From assembly GCF_036417845.1 (NCBI RefSeq), contig NC_089978.1, positions 89,708,007-89,772,006 of the forward strand: a DNA stretch of 64,000 bases. The letters run 5' to 3'. The notes beneath the pieces were generated by a model that was given only the letters and a program-made list of their open reading frames with translations, did no database searches and was not told where the DNA came from. Position 1 is the stretch's first letter; each line of letters starts with the position of its first letter. Below, piece by piece: positions 14,101-26,836 of the stretch. The translations under genes and the position numbers were made by a program. The DNA comes from Apteryx mantelli. Lineage: Eukaryota > Chordata > Aves > Apterygiformes > Apterygidae.

Positions 14101-15623
14101 ACTGAAGCACCAGTGGTTGGTTTTCTAGGATCTGGGCTGAAACAGCAAACTGCAGGGAAAAGAACGTATTTGCCGTGAGGATGAAAGTGTGAGTCAGCCC
14201 TCCCGAAGCTGCCGCCTCCGGCATGTCAGGCAGTGTTTGGTGTGCTTTGGTGGGATGGAGGGCACGAAAGGTTTTTGTCCTCTTTGGCTGCTTGTCTCCG
14301 ATCCTAGGCCAAACGGGGGCTGCAGTGGCCGCTGGCAAAGCTCAGAGTGAGTCTCAGAGCTGCTCTGAAGTGCATCAGCTTGCAGCAGGTGCTCAGGGCT
14401 GCAAGGCTGCCTGGCGTTTGCCAGGACACAGCACTCTCTGGCTGCTCCCCTGTCTTTCCTGGTGCCTCCTTGGCAAGCCCCGTTGTGAGGAAGTAGATAG
14501 CCAGGTCTCCACCGGGTGCAGTCCGATTGCCTCATCCAACCCCTTCTGCCTGGCCGGGGAGCCTCCGACCCCGCTGCTGTGCCCCAGCGTCATAGCAAAC
14601 GCTGTGCCGCCACAGCAGAACTTGTTCCTGAATCTGAAATGATAGTTTCCAAGAAGAAATGAGTATTTTAAGTATGACATTTAGCTTCTAGCCTTTCGCT
14701 AAAGATAAAATAACAGCTGTGACAGATGAGGTTATTTTATAACCTAAATATTAAAAGAATGTGCTTCAGATGTAGAAGGAAGCGAATGCAGCAGTGAGGC
14801 AGAGTAGGTAAATAGCAACACACCTTGTCTGATGAAACTTGTATGACAGTTTCTTTTCTTCTGCATTATGTCATTTGATGGATCCTTTCTGAAGGAGTTG
14901 TATTGTTAATCTAATACAGGCAATAAATTCCTTCTATTGCTGCTAGTTGTCCTCAGCCGCACTTCTTTACATGACATTTAATTTTACAACCTTTGTCAAT
15001 GAAATAGATACGGTAGCTGCCATTGTAATAAATCTAAAATCAGATATCTGCCTTTGATTTCAGTAAATCAGGACATTTTCCTGAAACTATAACAACATCC
15101 ATTTGAAGTTCAGGCCCCCAGAACAGCTCTTGCAAAGCAGAGCTTTGCAGAGACAAACTGGAAGGATGGGAAAAATTCCCCATACTGGCTCATTTCTCTG
15201 GCATGTGCTTGCAAATCTTTTCATTTATTTTGTTTTAGAAGAAAGTTGTGCAAGAACCCCTAAGTTGTTGCACAGACAGCTATTTGTGCTCGCTCCATGA
15301 TGGAGAATTTTCCTTCTCACCATGGCAAGGTATTGTATTCTTCCAGTATTGTGAAAAGATTTCTGAGTTCAGTTCTTTGCTCAAACTTGTCTTTCTGTTG
15401 TTGATATTGAGCTGTTGTTATGTGGAAAATAAAAGCTACTCAAATGTGGAAAAATATACCCCCACGCTCCTAGAGGAACAAGCTAGAAGTATAGGAAGTT
15501 TGTATTTTTTGCCTGTATGACATCATATCACCCTGAGAATGGTGGCAATTTAACTGAAGTTATATCTATCAGCAATTATGTAATGTATTACAAGATAATT
15601 AGATGCATAGTATCGTATGTATG

Positions 15624-15636
15624 GGGGGGGGGGGGT
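15624..15636 (+). repeat. G homopolymer in intron 1
   Basis: An uninterrupted G run of about 13 bases in intron 1, preceded by 'gtatgtat'. No element is attached. Similar G runs occur at 3804, 5122, 38595 and 56896, so they are scattered features of this window. Confidence 0.6.
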
Positions 15637-16149
15637 CTGCAAATAGGTCTGAAATACCACACAAAAGTCACTATGAGTCATTAACTTCAACAGACCCAGG
15701 ATTTTAGCCATGATGATTAGGCAATTCATCCATCATCACCAGCTAAGTGTAAGTTCTACTGCTGTAGTCTACACTATCTCCTATTTTTTTAATCCACATT
15801 TTTCTTCAGAAGGAACTAGTTCCATTAAATATCACGCAATCCCAGCCTCTTTACTATGTATAAGAATTTCCTGTCCTCTTTTTGAATTTTAGTGGAAAGC
15901 CACATATGCATTTACAAAAAAAAGAACGGAATTCTTTCCCTTTAGCCAATTCTCTTTGTCTTGCTCAGAATCTGGAGTCAGAAAATAGTTATTCACCCTC
16001 TAAGGAAAGAAGTTAGAGACATTCTTAATTCAGTTCTTCAGCTTCCCAGATGAGTTATAGTTTCCCTGCTTTGCAGGTGAAGGAGGGCTTTTCCTTGTCT
16101 TTTTATTAGTCCTGGGTTTATTGCCAGACCTTGGCTATGCTCCTATATC

Positions 16150-16215
16150 CATTTCTTCTATGTAAAATGGACCTAATGATAAAACTTTGCATTTCTTCAG
16201 AATGGACCTAATGAT
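16150..16215 (+). repeat. Short imperfect tandem duplication
   Basis: The phrase 'catttcttc', a few bases, then 'aatggacctaatgat' occurs at 16150-16180 and again at 16190-16215. The two copies are about 35-40 bases apart and differ by a small indel. It looks like a local duplication in intron 1. Confidence 0.65.
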
Positions 16216-17197
16216 TTGTTCACCTCCAGAGCAGTGGATGTGGCCACACAGCAGATGGGGTTGGTGAGCTGTCTCAAGCTGCATGGGTTTTCCCAGTCCC
16301 AGAAGCACTCAGCTGGCCCCTGTTTGCCTGTTTTTCTAGGAGAAGCTGTGAGCCAGTGCTTGAGGATAAATTTGTCTCATACTTCTGTTCCCCGTCCAGC
16401 TGCAGGATCCCCACCTGGCACCAGCAAGATTTGCCTGGCCCCTGTGGTGAAGCTGAAAGCCATCACTGAATGCGGACTCTGAAGTTCATAGAGTTGTCGG
16501 GACCAGTCAGCAAAAGGGCTGTACACTGGCTGCCCTCTGCACCATCATGCCGACACCTCAAGAGAATTGCATATTTCACTGAGCCGTGCAGAAAGCAGAT
16601 ACTCAGAGGCATGCAGGGGCCCCCATGCCAGCTAGGAAAGAGCAGAGGGAGCCCCTTCCTGAACTCCGTGGCTGCTTGAAGCAGATCTACTCATGTAGAG
16701 CCACAGACAAAGTCTACTCAAATTTCTGACAGTGGATAACATAGCCTTGGCCTCAGCAGCATCCTTATGGAAGGTCTTAGTACTCTTTGTGCAACTAGAG
16801 CAGCATGGAAGGAATTAAATGATGATGGTAGTGGTCTTGACCTACACATTTAGCAAGAAAAACAGGCAAAAAACAGCTTGCCTTTGTAAGCTTCCTAACA
16901 TTAGCAAACACATTTTTTTTCTCCCACCAAAAAATATTGCAAGAATCCTACCCTATTTGGGCTATTTCCTTACTATGTTTCAGGTTTCTTGCTTCTTCTG
17001 TGTTGACCAAAATTCATTGTGATGGTCACAAATAACTGAATGCACTTTGGGTTGGAGCTCAGGCATGGAAAATTTCAGAAAGATGCAAAATGATGTAAAA
17101 AGGAGGCTGCAATAAAAGCTATTACACCAACGTAATAAGAGATAATAACCTGCAGCCCCTAAGATTGGAGCCTTTTCTGATTAACAGAAACTCTGCA

Positions 17198-17213
17198 AGA
17201 GAGAGAGAGAGAA
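17198..17213 (+). repeat. GA dinucleotide repeat
   Basis: About seven AG units in intron 1, roughly 660 bases before exon 2. Confidence 0.65.
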
Positions 17214-17873
17214 AACTAATGTCAGTCTCTTGTATTACTTCTCGCTCTCAGTTTTCCTAAGGATTGATGGGGGAAAAAAGAGGGCAAATTAATTAATGCC
17301 AGCTACCTTATTCCTGCTATGCCGACAATCCCCACATTTAGGCTGTGCAGCTGTAGTCTGTCCTTTATTCTGAGAGGGTGTTAATCTCCTTCCAGTGCCA
17401 ACTGAGAGACTCCCATTACATCCCATGCTAGTGGTATTTATGGTCACATTGCTTTTCTGCATTCTGTACCTGAAGTTTATCTGCTGAGAAAGTAATTTGG
17501 CAATCACAAGTATGACAGCATCCCCAAATATGGTCAGGCCGTAGCTATGCCTTTTATATTCATTAGATCACTTGAAAGTGAAGTTCCAGGCCTTTTGAGT
17601 TTGCTTATTTAGAGGGGTTGAACAGCAGGTGCACGTGGCACATATGCAAGTCACAACATACCTGAGTTATCAGTAAAGGACAGAGGAGAATAATACTGCT
17701 ATTTTAATGCACGCTTCCTTTTTTGCAGCGAGTTTGCTATTAATACTGCAGAACTTTTGTTGTTGCTTAGATCAAATAGGAAAGGGACTGAGGCTACACA
17801 CCGCTGTTGTTCTGGCTGCTTCTGTGCAAGATGAACTGATGAATAACGTGTGTGATTTCTCTTTCCATTGTAG

Positions 17874-18534
17874 TTGCACTCTGCTGTGACCAGGATCCAA
17901 GTTCAAAGACCTGGTTTCAATTACACGTTTGCCCATATATGTATCCTGAACAATGACAAGACATGCATAGTGGACGACATAGTGCATGTACTGGAGGAAT
18001 TAAAAGCTGCTCGTTCTTCTAATCGAACTAATTTTGCGATCACATATCCAATTACTCACTTAAAGGATGGCAGGGAAGTGTATAATGGGCATCAGCTTGG
18101 TGGGGTTACTGTGCACAGCAAAGACCGGGTGAAGTCTGCAGAAGCCATTCAGCTCACCTACTACTTGCAGGCAATCAACTCCTTGAATGACATGGTGGCA
18201 GAAAAGTGGGAATCCATTTTTTGTGACACTGTTGAACTTTTCCAGAAATCCAACAGGAAAGTCAAAATGTATCCTTTCACTTCTTCTTCGCTGAAGGAGG
18301 ATTTCCAGAAGACTAGCAGGGTGTCAGAACGCTACCTGATCACGAGCTTGGTCCTTGTGGTCACCTTGGCTGTTCTCTGCTGCTCCATGCAGGATTGTGT
18401 CCGCAGCAAACCCTGGCTTGGCCTGCTGGGATTGCTGACTGTGACCCTTGCCACTCTGACTGCAGCTGGAATCATCAATCTCACTGGTGGGAAATACAAT
18501 TCCACCTTCCTGGGAATCCCCTTCATCATGTTAG
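17874..18534 (+). CDS. PTCHD1: PTCHD1 coding exon 2 (residues 118-338, last codon split)
   Basis: The acceptor is a pyrimidine-rich run ending in TAG at 17871-17873, and the exon opens [10 protein letters not shown]. It encodes most of the first extracellular loop, with N-glycosylation sequons at about residues 133 (NYT), 167 (NRT) and 326 (NST). It then enters the sterol-sensing domain: a membrane segment at about 271-287 ([16 protein letters not shown]), another at about 299-318, and the start of a third ([10 protein letters not shown]). The exon ends TTA G|gtaact, so the intron is phase 1 and the Gly338 codon is completed by exon 3. The motif [18 protein letters not shown], before the membrane segment, is typical of Patched-family loop 1. 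The frame stays open into the intron to a stop at 18732-18734; see findings. Confidence 0.97.
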
Positions 18535-21020
18535 GTAACTATCTCCTACTACTCTCTCTTTTATGTGTTTGTGCTTCCCTGACGTATTTCCCAGCAAATA
18601 GAGAAGCATCACTGCATGAGTCCCAGTATCTAGTCACTGTAACACTGCAGTGTACCAAATCCACATGGCCTCTGCTTATAACCATACCATACCTGGACAT
18701 TAAAACTATTCCTGGGGGCTCTGGTGTTGTGTAGCACCCTACTGTATGACACGGTTCCCATGGGGTAGCAAGGAGCAAGTACGTGCTAATGCCGTGCATT
18801 GTGCAAGAGAGGACCCCAATGGTTGCTTTTCTGTGGAAGTTTGATTACAGTTTTGGTGATCAGTGTGACTTGCGCGCAGGTTCCCTTTGTGGAGCGACAG
18901 TATCAGCTTTCTTGGCAAATAACAGGGGCTGCGTGCATTTTTCGTTTAGAGAGCACTCACTCCTTTGGAGAGTAGAGTGGTGTTTTACTCTTGGCTTACG
19001 CTTTAACCGAAGGCTGTGCATGGGATAAGTGCAGGAGTCCATTCTTTGTTGCGTTTCTCTTGGAAAGTCTTTGTTTGCTGAGGCAGCTAAGTAGCACTTT
19101 ACAGCCGGGATGTGCAGAAGTTTGCCTCCTCACAGTCAGAGAAGGGACCCGTGCAGATAGCGCCAACGTGTCTCACAGCTCTGGGCGATACAGGCATCAG
19201 TGGGCGGCAGAGCAAGTTGCAGCCAGAGCCCCTCGGCCATGGTATTGACAGAGACATTTTTCTCACTCTGCTTTGCATACTACATTCACTCACTGCAGAC
19301 TGTGGGGTTGTTTTGTTTGGCTTTTTGAGGACGGGAAGAACGAGGAAGAAATCAGGGGAGTCAGTTTGCTCCTAATCAAATGATTTCGGAGGTCTGTGCG
19401 CCAGGGTGCTTGTGGGGAAACTTAGCATCATATCAGAATAGGCAGAAGGACTTCATGGGAGACAAAGAGTGAGCTCTGGAGAGTTGACAATCTCTTGGTT
19501 TGTGTTTGGTTCATAAACAGCGTGAAAAGCTTTGTACACTGTAGGTGTTTAATATGTCCTTGTTGTCAACATTATTCATTTGTGAAGAATAATACATGCA
19601 TTGATTTGATCACAGCTTTCCCAGATGAAAATCAGTGCTCAGTAATACTTCAGATTTCAAGCATAAGTGTGTCTCCACTGACTTAGTCACGTCACATAGT
19701 AATACGACACGTTTCAGCACAATTATTTTTGTATCAAGTGCCAGGTTCCTTTGCCATGCCCATACTATATGTGTGGTTTTGTCGCACTTTAATTAAAGAC
19801 TGTGCCTGAGTGCATCACACTACCAGTTAACATATAAGATATATTCAGTGACAAACAGAAATCAACTATGTTGTATCAATTGCAGTGTGTAATCCTCATT
19901 TTCATATGACAGCCACAAAAATCAAACTGTACCATAATCAAGAGGAAATACAGCACAAGAACTCAGAGTCAAAAGAAGGCTGGCTTTGTGACCTAAGTCT
20001 ACATTTTCATTCATGAGCTTTTTGTCTACGCATGTATTATAAAAATCTGTTCCTCAAACTAAGTAGTTTATGTGAACGCACAGGAAATTTCCAGATGTGT
20101 TACAAGAAAATATGCGTACTAGAAATAAAATCAAAAATCCAGCTGCAGGAATGAAAGTACCCAGGGAGAGTGACTCAAAAATATGAAAGATCAGCTCTAT
20201 TTAGGGATCAAGGCATCTGCTTTCTGGAACAGCCTTTCAAATCTTTAATTCACTGATAGTGACTATGCTGAGACTTGAAATCTGTAAAGACGTAAGGTTA
20301 ACTTTGAAGTTTCACACATATTTTAGTCCTGCCAAACTTCATAGTCCAACTCTGGTTTTCTTTTCTTTCTTTCTTTTTTCGGGAGGGTGGTATTGCTTAG
20401 TTGAAATGTTCCACTTTTTTAAGAGTAAATTTCAAATACACAACTCAGCTCTCACTATGAAAACGTCAGAACATAACAACCAACTTCATATGAATCTCTC
20501 TTGCTTCCCTAGCTGCGTAAAATCTCCCAAGGACCAAGAACCTCAACAGGTGAACAGCAGGCACCAAAGACATTTTGGAGTTTTTAATGAGAACTATTTA
20601 AACCAGCAGATAGCTAGAAAGGCAGGGTTTTTTTCCTGCAGTACAACAGAAAGATTCTTCATGCATTTTGAAATGTATTTGATTTATATACACTGTTTGG
20701 CTTTTAGGGAAGGTTTAACTCAAGGTAACCAAAGGCTAGAGACACAAACCGCCCTCCATTGTGGTCTACTGAAATACTTCCACTTAATTTCAGTGACCAT
20801 CAGATTAAATCGTAGATTAACTGACCTTTAGAAGGCTAAAAGATTTCTGGCTAACAGTGTAGCTCTGTAGCTATTAATCTCCCATAATTTCATCGGCAAA
20901 AGCAAAAATGAGGTAGAAAAACTACTTACACTGGACAGATTTCAGGCAAGGCCCCTCTGCTGGAATAAATCATTAATGAAGTTTCCCCAGTTTATAGCAG
21001 CTGAGGATTTTTAGCTTCTC

Positions 21021-21740
21021 ATCAGAATCACAGAACCAGGAGGGCTCTCCAGACATCCGCTGACCTCTGCCACAGGGCAAGGTCACACCCTTCCTAGCAG
21101 ATACTTGTCCGGCTTGTACTTTAACTCCTCCCTGGGCAACTTCCCCTGGTGCTTCACTATTCACCATGAGAGCTTTCACATAATGTGTGACCTGAATTTC
21201 TCCGTTGCAACTCAAGTGCCCTCCTTATTCATGCTCCACTGCATCTGGAAAACAATGTATTTCCTCTTTCTTTGCATATTTGGGACCACTTTCACTCATC
21301 CAGCCCTCTTCCATTTCATCCCAGATCTCCTCAGAGATTGTGCTTACTGGGCTTCCAGCTTCCTTGTTGCACTTTGGCTGCTCCACATCTTCACTGGAGT
21401 GTGGTGCCTAAAACTGGGCACAGGATTCAGGCTGAGACTCGCAGCACCAGGTAGAGTAGGAGGATTATTTCACACATCTTGCATATGACACTTGTGTTCA
21501 TGCATCCCCATATGACATTCATTTTTTCTCAGCAGTATGAAATGGTTGACATGTTTGGTTTGTGGCGCATGGTAACTCACAGATCCTTCCTGCCACTTTC
21601 TACCCTGTTTGCACAGTTGATTATTCCAGCCAACATGTAGAAGTTTACCCTTGTCCTCGCTGAATTATGCCCTGTTCATATCACACCATTTCTCCTGTTC
21701 ATTAAGTTCGTCTTGATACCATCGCTGCCCTTCCAAGATG
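21021..21740 (-). mobile_element. CR1 LINE fragment, 3' part, degraded
   Basis: Read on the + strand, the segment starts 'atcagaatcacagaacc', the complement of the CR1 3'-terminal repeat, so the element lies on the minus strand. Further landmarks in CR1 order are 'gatacttgtccggcttgtact', 'ttcccctggtgcttcactat', 'agtgtggtgcctaaaactgg', 'gcacaggattcaggctgag', 'ttgcatatgacacttg' and 'cagatccttcctgcc'. It is the 3' section of a 5'-truncated chicken-repeat-1 non-LTR retrotransposon, heavily mutated with no usable reading frame. It looks like an old sauropsid subfamily. The 5' boundary, near 21740, is approximate. Confidence 0.85.
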
Positions 21741-23779
21741 CATTAACTGAGAATAGTCAGCAGTGTTTTGCAAATATCTACTTTTTCATATTTTTAAAAT
21801 TACTTTCTGAATGAGTTAAGTAGTTTGCCCAGTCACAAACCTATGCCAATGATTTAGGCAGTATGTCTGAAAAATAATTCAGTTCAATGTGGTCTGTAAT
21901 ATTAGATTTTGTTAATCTTGTTTTCCCTGACATCCCTTAGGCATCAGTTATTTCTAAGAACAAACAATCTATAGTGAAGTGTAGCAGCCTCTGTATATAT
22001 TGAATCCTTATCCTTTATATCAATAGGACAATTATAAACAATTAAATTACCCTGGTTTACCAAGTCACACTCCTAAGCTCATGTAAGTGTAGATAGGAAC
22101 ATCTTTTGCCTACCCCACCTGTTAAATATGACATATTAGTTTAAACACTTTATACTTCAGGTTTAATCACCTTTATGGTAGTTTCTTCTAATGTATTTTA
22201 CACTTTAATTAAGGCAGGTTCCTGTAACTCAGCTCATGAAAGGCAACTCATTAAGTCACAATAACTCCGTCATTCGTGATTGTCTGTATGCACCCTGAGT
22301 ATATCACTATAGTGATGATTTTGATGTTGTGGCAGATTTCTTTTTAGCCCCCATCAATTGCTAACTGAATGGCAGAAGTCGAATCCAGCTGTAGCGATAC
22401 GTGACTGCCGAGAACTGCAATTCAGCAAGCTTCAGCACTAGCCAGAAATAGTGTGAGACCTCCTTCCCCAGCTAATACCAAAAAAGCACAGGTCCACTTC
22501 TGCCACAGGAGGACGGGCTTTGAGGGGGAGGCAGGAAGGGAAGTGCTGCCTAGGGAGTTGCTCAGCCCCGGGCAGGGGCTGCATTAGGAAATGAGCCACC
22601 TGAGGCAACACTGGCCATAATCTCTCTTTTTCCAAGGAAAATGTTGTGAAGTAGAACTGAGAACTTTTTTCTTGAGCTCTAGGTTGATACCGGTACTTTT
22701 AATGTGAAAGTGAAGCTTGAAACCTCTGAAACCTGACAGACTCCCACCGTTCATCTGGGTGTATTTAGAACCAGCATATGCCTCAATGGTTTTCTAAAAC
22801 TATCATCCACATTTATCAACGTGCTTAAGCATGTGTAAACAAGTATTTTAAGGACAAGGTTATTCAGATGCCTAGTTTGCATGGAATACTTGGTTGAACT
22901 GGGCCTATCCACTTTCACCCTAAGCTTTATATACTGAAAAATTAAATTCTTCATAATTCAACTGAATTTAAAATAGCTGAATTATAATGCCAGCTGAAAA
23001 GCAGAATTAAAATTCTGATTTCCTCTTGCCTACTCCACTAAAATTTGCAGATGTTTGGTCTGGCACAGATGCTAATAAATTCATCATGAGTTTCCCTTAT
23101 GCAGTAAATGCTGTGTAATAACTGCCAATCCTTTAAAAGTACAGGTTTCCTCAAAAACATTGTGTTACAAAATAAACTACTGAAAAACAAGCAGTGCTCA
23201 CCCAAGAAGGTTTTGGTATTACTTTTTTACCTCCTACAGGTGGAGTGCAACATTGAACTTTGAAACTCAAATGCAAATTGCAATATTAGTCTTTGTATTT
23301 AAGAGAAAAATAGCAATCTTTCGTATTCCTTTAGAAACTCCTACAGTTTATTCAGAAAGACGTGGCTCTTTTCAGCTGCCAAGTTCATGAAAAGAATCAG
23401 CTATGTAAAATAATTATGGAATGTCAGACATTGCCAAATATGGGGAAAGATGCAGGGTTTGTTCCACAAGCTTATATTTAGCTTCTGATTTGAAAGTACA
23501 CTGCTCATTAAACTGGCATGGAAAAAACAGTTAGCAGTGAAAAGAATGGCCTGAACTTGCAGCTTTCTGTAAATTGAAATGATAGCAAGCATTTTGTGAA
23601 ATTTGCCAAAATACAAATAAATATAAACCCGATTCTTACTGCCGTCCACATCCCACACTCCTTCATCAAATCACGCTCTGTTTTGTTCAGTAGGGCAGCA
23701 GCAGCTTCAAAACACATACATTTCTGAGAAGAGAGAAGGGGAAGATAGTTCACAGGGCAGGTCTAACGAGGGAAAACTT

Positions 23780-23836
23780 GAGTGCATAAAAGGGAATGAG
23801 TGCATAAAAGGTCAATGAGTGCATAAAAGGGGAATG
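23780..23836 (+). repeat. 18-19-bp tandem repeat, three copies
   Basis: The unit GAGTGCATAAAAGG followed by GAAT, TCAAT or GGAAT occurs three times head to tail. The copies differ only at the last few bases, suggesting recent or homogenised duplication within intron 2. Confidence 0.8.
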
Positions 23837-25019
23837 AGCGGCAGACAGAGCCCAAGGAGAAGCCCTTCTGAGCTTCAGTCGTGTGGGGGAAAGTTCTGGG
23901 AGAAAGAAATGGGGAAACTGAAGTCCAGAAGATTGCTGGAAGCAGAATCTGGAGGGGGAAGGGCCAGCCCGTTGAGCCGTAGGCGTTGTGCATGCTGGGG
24001 ACGCGCAGTGCCCATGCAGGGGATCTTTGGTGTGTCCTCGCTGCAGGCTGCCTCACCACTACCCCTGCATTAGCTCTTGCAGCACATTACAGGCTACACA
24101 CAGCTGCGTTTGGTTTGTGGATTCACAAGAGCAGGAGAAAGAGCGTAATGTTGCAAAATGTGCTGGGAGGTACCCAGAGAGCCCAGAGTTCAGAGGACCA
24201 CTATTAAGAGTGCCTCTCAGATGCAAACAAGCACTGAGCACTTCTAAGAAACACTAATTTGTTGGGCACGCTTCTCACCACTGGCTTGCCTGATGGGGTC
24301 TCATCCTGATGGAGCAAGGAGCCAAGATGTCTGCACAAGGGCTTTATGGATTCAGAAAGCTGGATCAGCAAAGGTGGGGTCTGAGGTCAGACATTTGAGA
24401 AAGGTCAGAAGGAAATTTTGAACTTAGAAGATGAGGGAAATTCACTGTCTGAAGATGGGAATGAAAAGATCAGGATGTGCAAGGGAGATGAGAGGACTGC
24501 TGAAACTTAGGGATCATGGAAGACAACAAGTATCAAAGCCAAGTAGGGCAGCTAACAAGCAGCATGAAAAACTTGAAAGGCCAATGCTGCTCTGGAGCTG
24601 GAGCCAGCACAGTTCGAAACTCCACGTGCAACTTGCTGGAGCTGAGCCTCGGTGCCAAAAGGCAACCAGCTCCTTCAGATTTCTCAAAGAAGTTGCTAGT
24701 AGGTAATTGCAACATGTGCCAAATCTGTAAGCCCTAAAAGCATTCGTTATATTTCTTCTCAAGCACCCAAGTATCTACTATATTCATGAAAACTGAAATG
24801 TCAACATTGGTTATATAGAGAGAGTTACAGAGAAAAGCAGCTCTTATAACAGCTCCTGCACAGGTCTCCCAGATGCCCTTCAGTCCACACATAATGGTAA
24901 CAAACACACAAATGTTTGACTTTGTATAGTACTTTTCCACCATTTTTTTTTGTTATCAGTTAATAAAACTGTGAAGCTTACTGAGTCTCTCTTGTTTTTA
25001 TTCTCTGCGCTAAGCTTTC

Positions 25020-25990
25020 TCGCTTTCGTTGTCAGTCTGCCCCTTTCCTCTCTGTTCATTCCAGGAAGAAATGTGTCATTCTTCAACTAGCTGCCTCACA
25101 ATTTACTGCCTTGCTTTCTCTCTCTTCCATCTCATTCATCTTGATTGCAGTCTCCTGCAGCCCTTGCCAGCACATCTCACTGATTTTCCTGTTCCATGCC
25201 ATGTTATCTCCTTCCTGATCCCAGCACAGCTTTCAATATGCTTTGGTCTCCCTAAACTTCCTTTGTCTCTTTTCCTGTTTTCCCCATTCCTGGTAGGGCA
25301 TCCACCCTGCACTTTTTTTTTTTTAATTCCTCTTTTCTCTCTCTCCTCCATAGTCCTCCGCCCCCAGCTCAGCTTAAGCAAATTAAGCCTGTACAACACT
25401 TCCTTTCACTTAGACTTCCCCAGCGATGGCTGTTCCTTTTGGTCATACCCTTCTCCTTATATTCTTGAATAACTTCCTTGGCTCCCAAACGGTTCCTTAC
25501 CACATTGCCCATATCGTTCAGTAATATCTCTGCTTCCTCAGATTTCCCAGTGATTTCCACAGTTCGTCCTGTGCTGCTTTTGCTCTGCCAAAGGACTCCT
25601 TGAATGGCCTTGGAAGTACTTTTGCTTTTTGTCACTCCATATGCTCAACCTGCCCATTTCAATCCTGTGCAGCTCAGCATTCATGTTTTGTTCCATTCAT
25701 CACCCTTCTAAGAAATAAACAAAATTATTTATTTTCATCCACTCTGAACAGATTCCCAGGCATGTCATTTTGGCTAGTCATTGCTCTTTCCTCTCCTTTT
25801 TCACTCCTCTCTCCTCAATCCCTCAGTCTCTTCCTGACCTCTCTAACCTGCCATGCATTTTCTCTAGTCCCTCAGACATCACTCCCAGCATTTCTGTTCC
25901 TGGAGAAGAAAAGCAGAACAAGCCTCCAGGTTGCCCCTTCTCAGTCAGTCTGCCACAGTCCTCTCACCAAAGTCATCACTTTCTTCTCAA
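25020..25990 (+). other. Long pyrimidine-rich stretch in intron 2
   Basis: Over about 970 bases the + strand is strongly biased to C and T, with repeated phrases such as 'cttcctttgtctcttttcct' and 'tctctctctcctcc'. It is not a simple repeat and no element is recognised. The open frames through it are low-complexity Ser/Leu/Phe/Pro translations of the bias and are not credible proteins. Confidence 0.6.
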
Positions 25991-26786
25991 AGGCAAGTTG
26001 ATTAACCACCTCCTGCACCTGCTGTTCTCCCTTTCTCCAGTTCTCCTCCTAATTGATCTGTTGCCCCAAATTTACTGAGGAAACCAATTGCAAAGAGGGC
26101 ACTAATGTGTGGGAAGCAAAAATACTTAAAATACACATGGTGGCAGAGTACTTTAGATACTGTTGTACCAGTTTTCTTGGGCAGTACAAGACATGCAAGG
26201 AGAATGCCCAGCGGGCAAAGTGGGATGACAGCACAGCTAACATGCACCCATATTCCCCTCTCAGCAACACAAACCCCAGTGAAAATCTTGCATGTATATG
26301 TGCTTCTTAGCTTCAGGATACTATTAGTGACTCAGTAAATACAGTGCTCTTTGGAAGAGAGGAGCTGTATGTAGGGAAAAAAATGGCCAGGGAACAGTTT
26401 AATAAAGCAAGTACTCTACAATCAGAGAGTAGTATCAAGGGTTTCCTCTTGACTGGTGGTACTCTAGTATACATTTGTGTCCTAAGAAAAGGATGTTACA
26501 GGCAACACAGTGCATTTTTATTCAGCATTGGTATGTGCAAAGAGTAGTGGAAAGATGTTATATTTTACTCTTACTGTCTGCATGCTTTTAACTATAGAGA
26601 AATTAATGTTCATGATTGTTTAATGGAAGGGCTTGTCAGAGAAATCACAAACAGTCAAGGACGCTAAGAATTTGCCTGGCTTTGACATCCTGATTTTCTT
26701 CGAGGAGTGATGTCCCTCAAAAGAAAGTTTGACATATATGAAAAAATGTTTGAAGATCGCAGGTTAAAGAAAAGAAACCGTTTCCT

Positions 26787-26836
26787 AGATAGATAGAGAG
26801 ATAGACAGGTAGACGGATAGATAGACGGATAAATAG
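26787..26836 (+). repeat. GATA/GACA-type tetranucleotide repeat
   Basis: An imperfect run of AGAT, AGAC and GGAT units of about 50 bases. It is a degenerate microsatellite in intron 2. Confidence 0.75.

Noticed and set aside
15960..16215. Possible MIR3-like remnant ('tctggagtcag', 'tgtaaaatggacctaatgat')
   Set aside because: The two phrases are far apart and the core between them is missing; only the local duplication is kept as a feature.
20259..20831. A 190-codon open frame in intron 2
   Set aside because: Composition is that of random AT-rich sequence and no family is recognised.
21100..21488. Open frames of 60-127 codons in intron 2
   Set aside because: They lie inside the antisense CR1 fragment and do not represent a gene.
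21800..21870. Possible reverse MIR ('gagttaagtagtttgcccag')
   Set aside because: One phrase resembles the MIR tail complement, but the rest of the element is absent; too weak to list.
25029..26001. Ser/Leu/Phe-rich open frames of 102-147 codons
   Set aside because: Translations of a pyrimidine-biased stretch; low complexity and no family resemblance.
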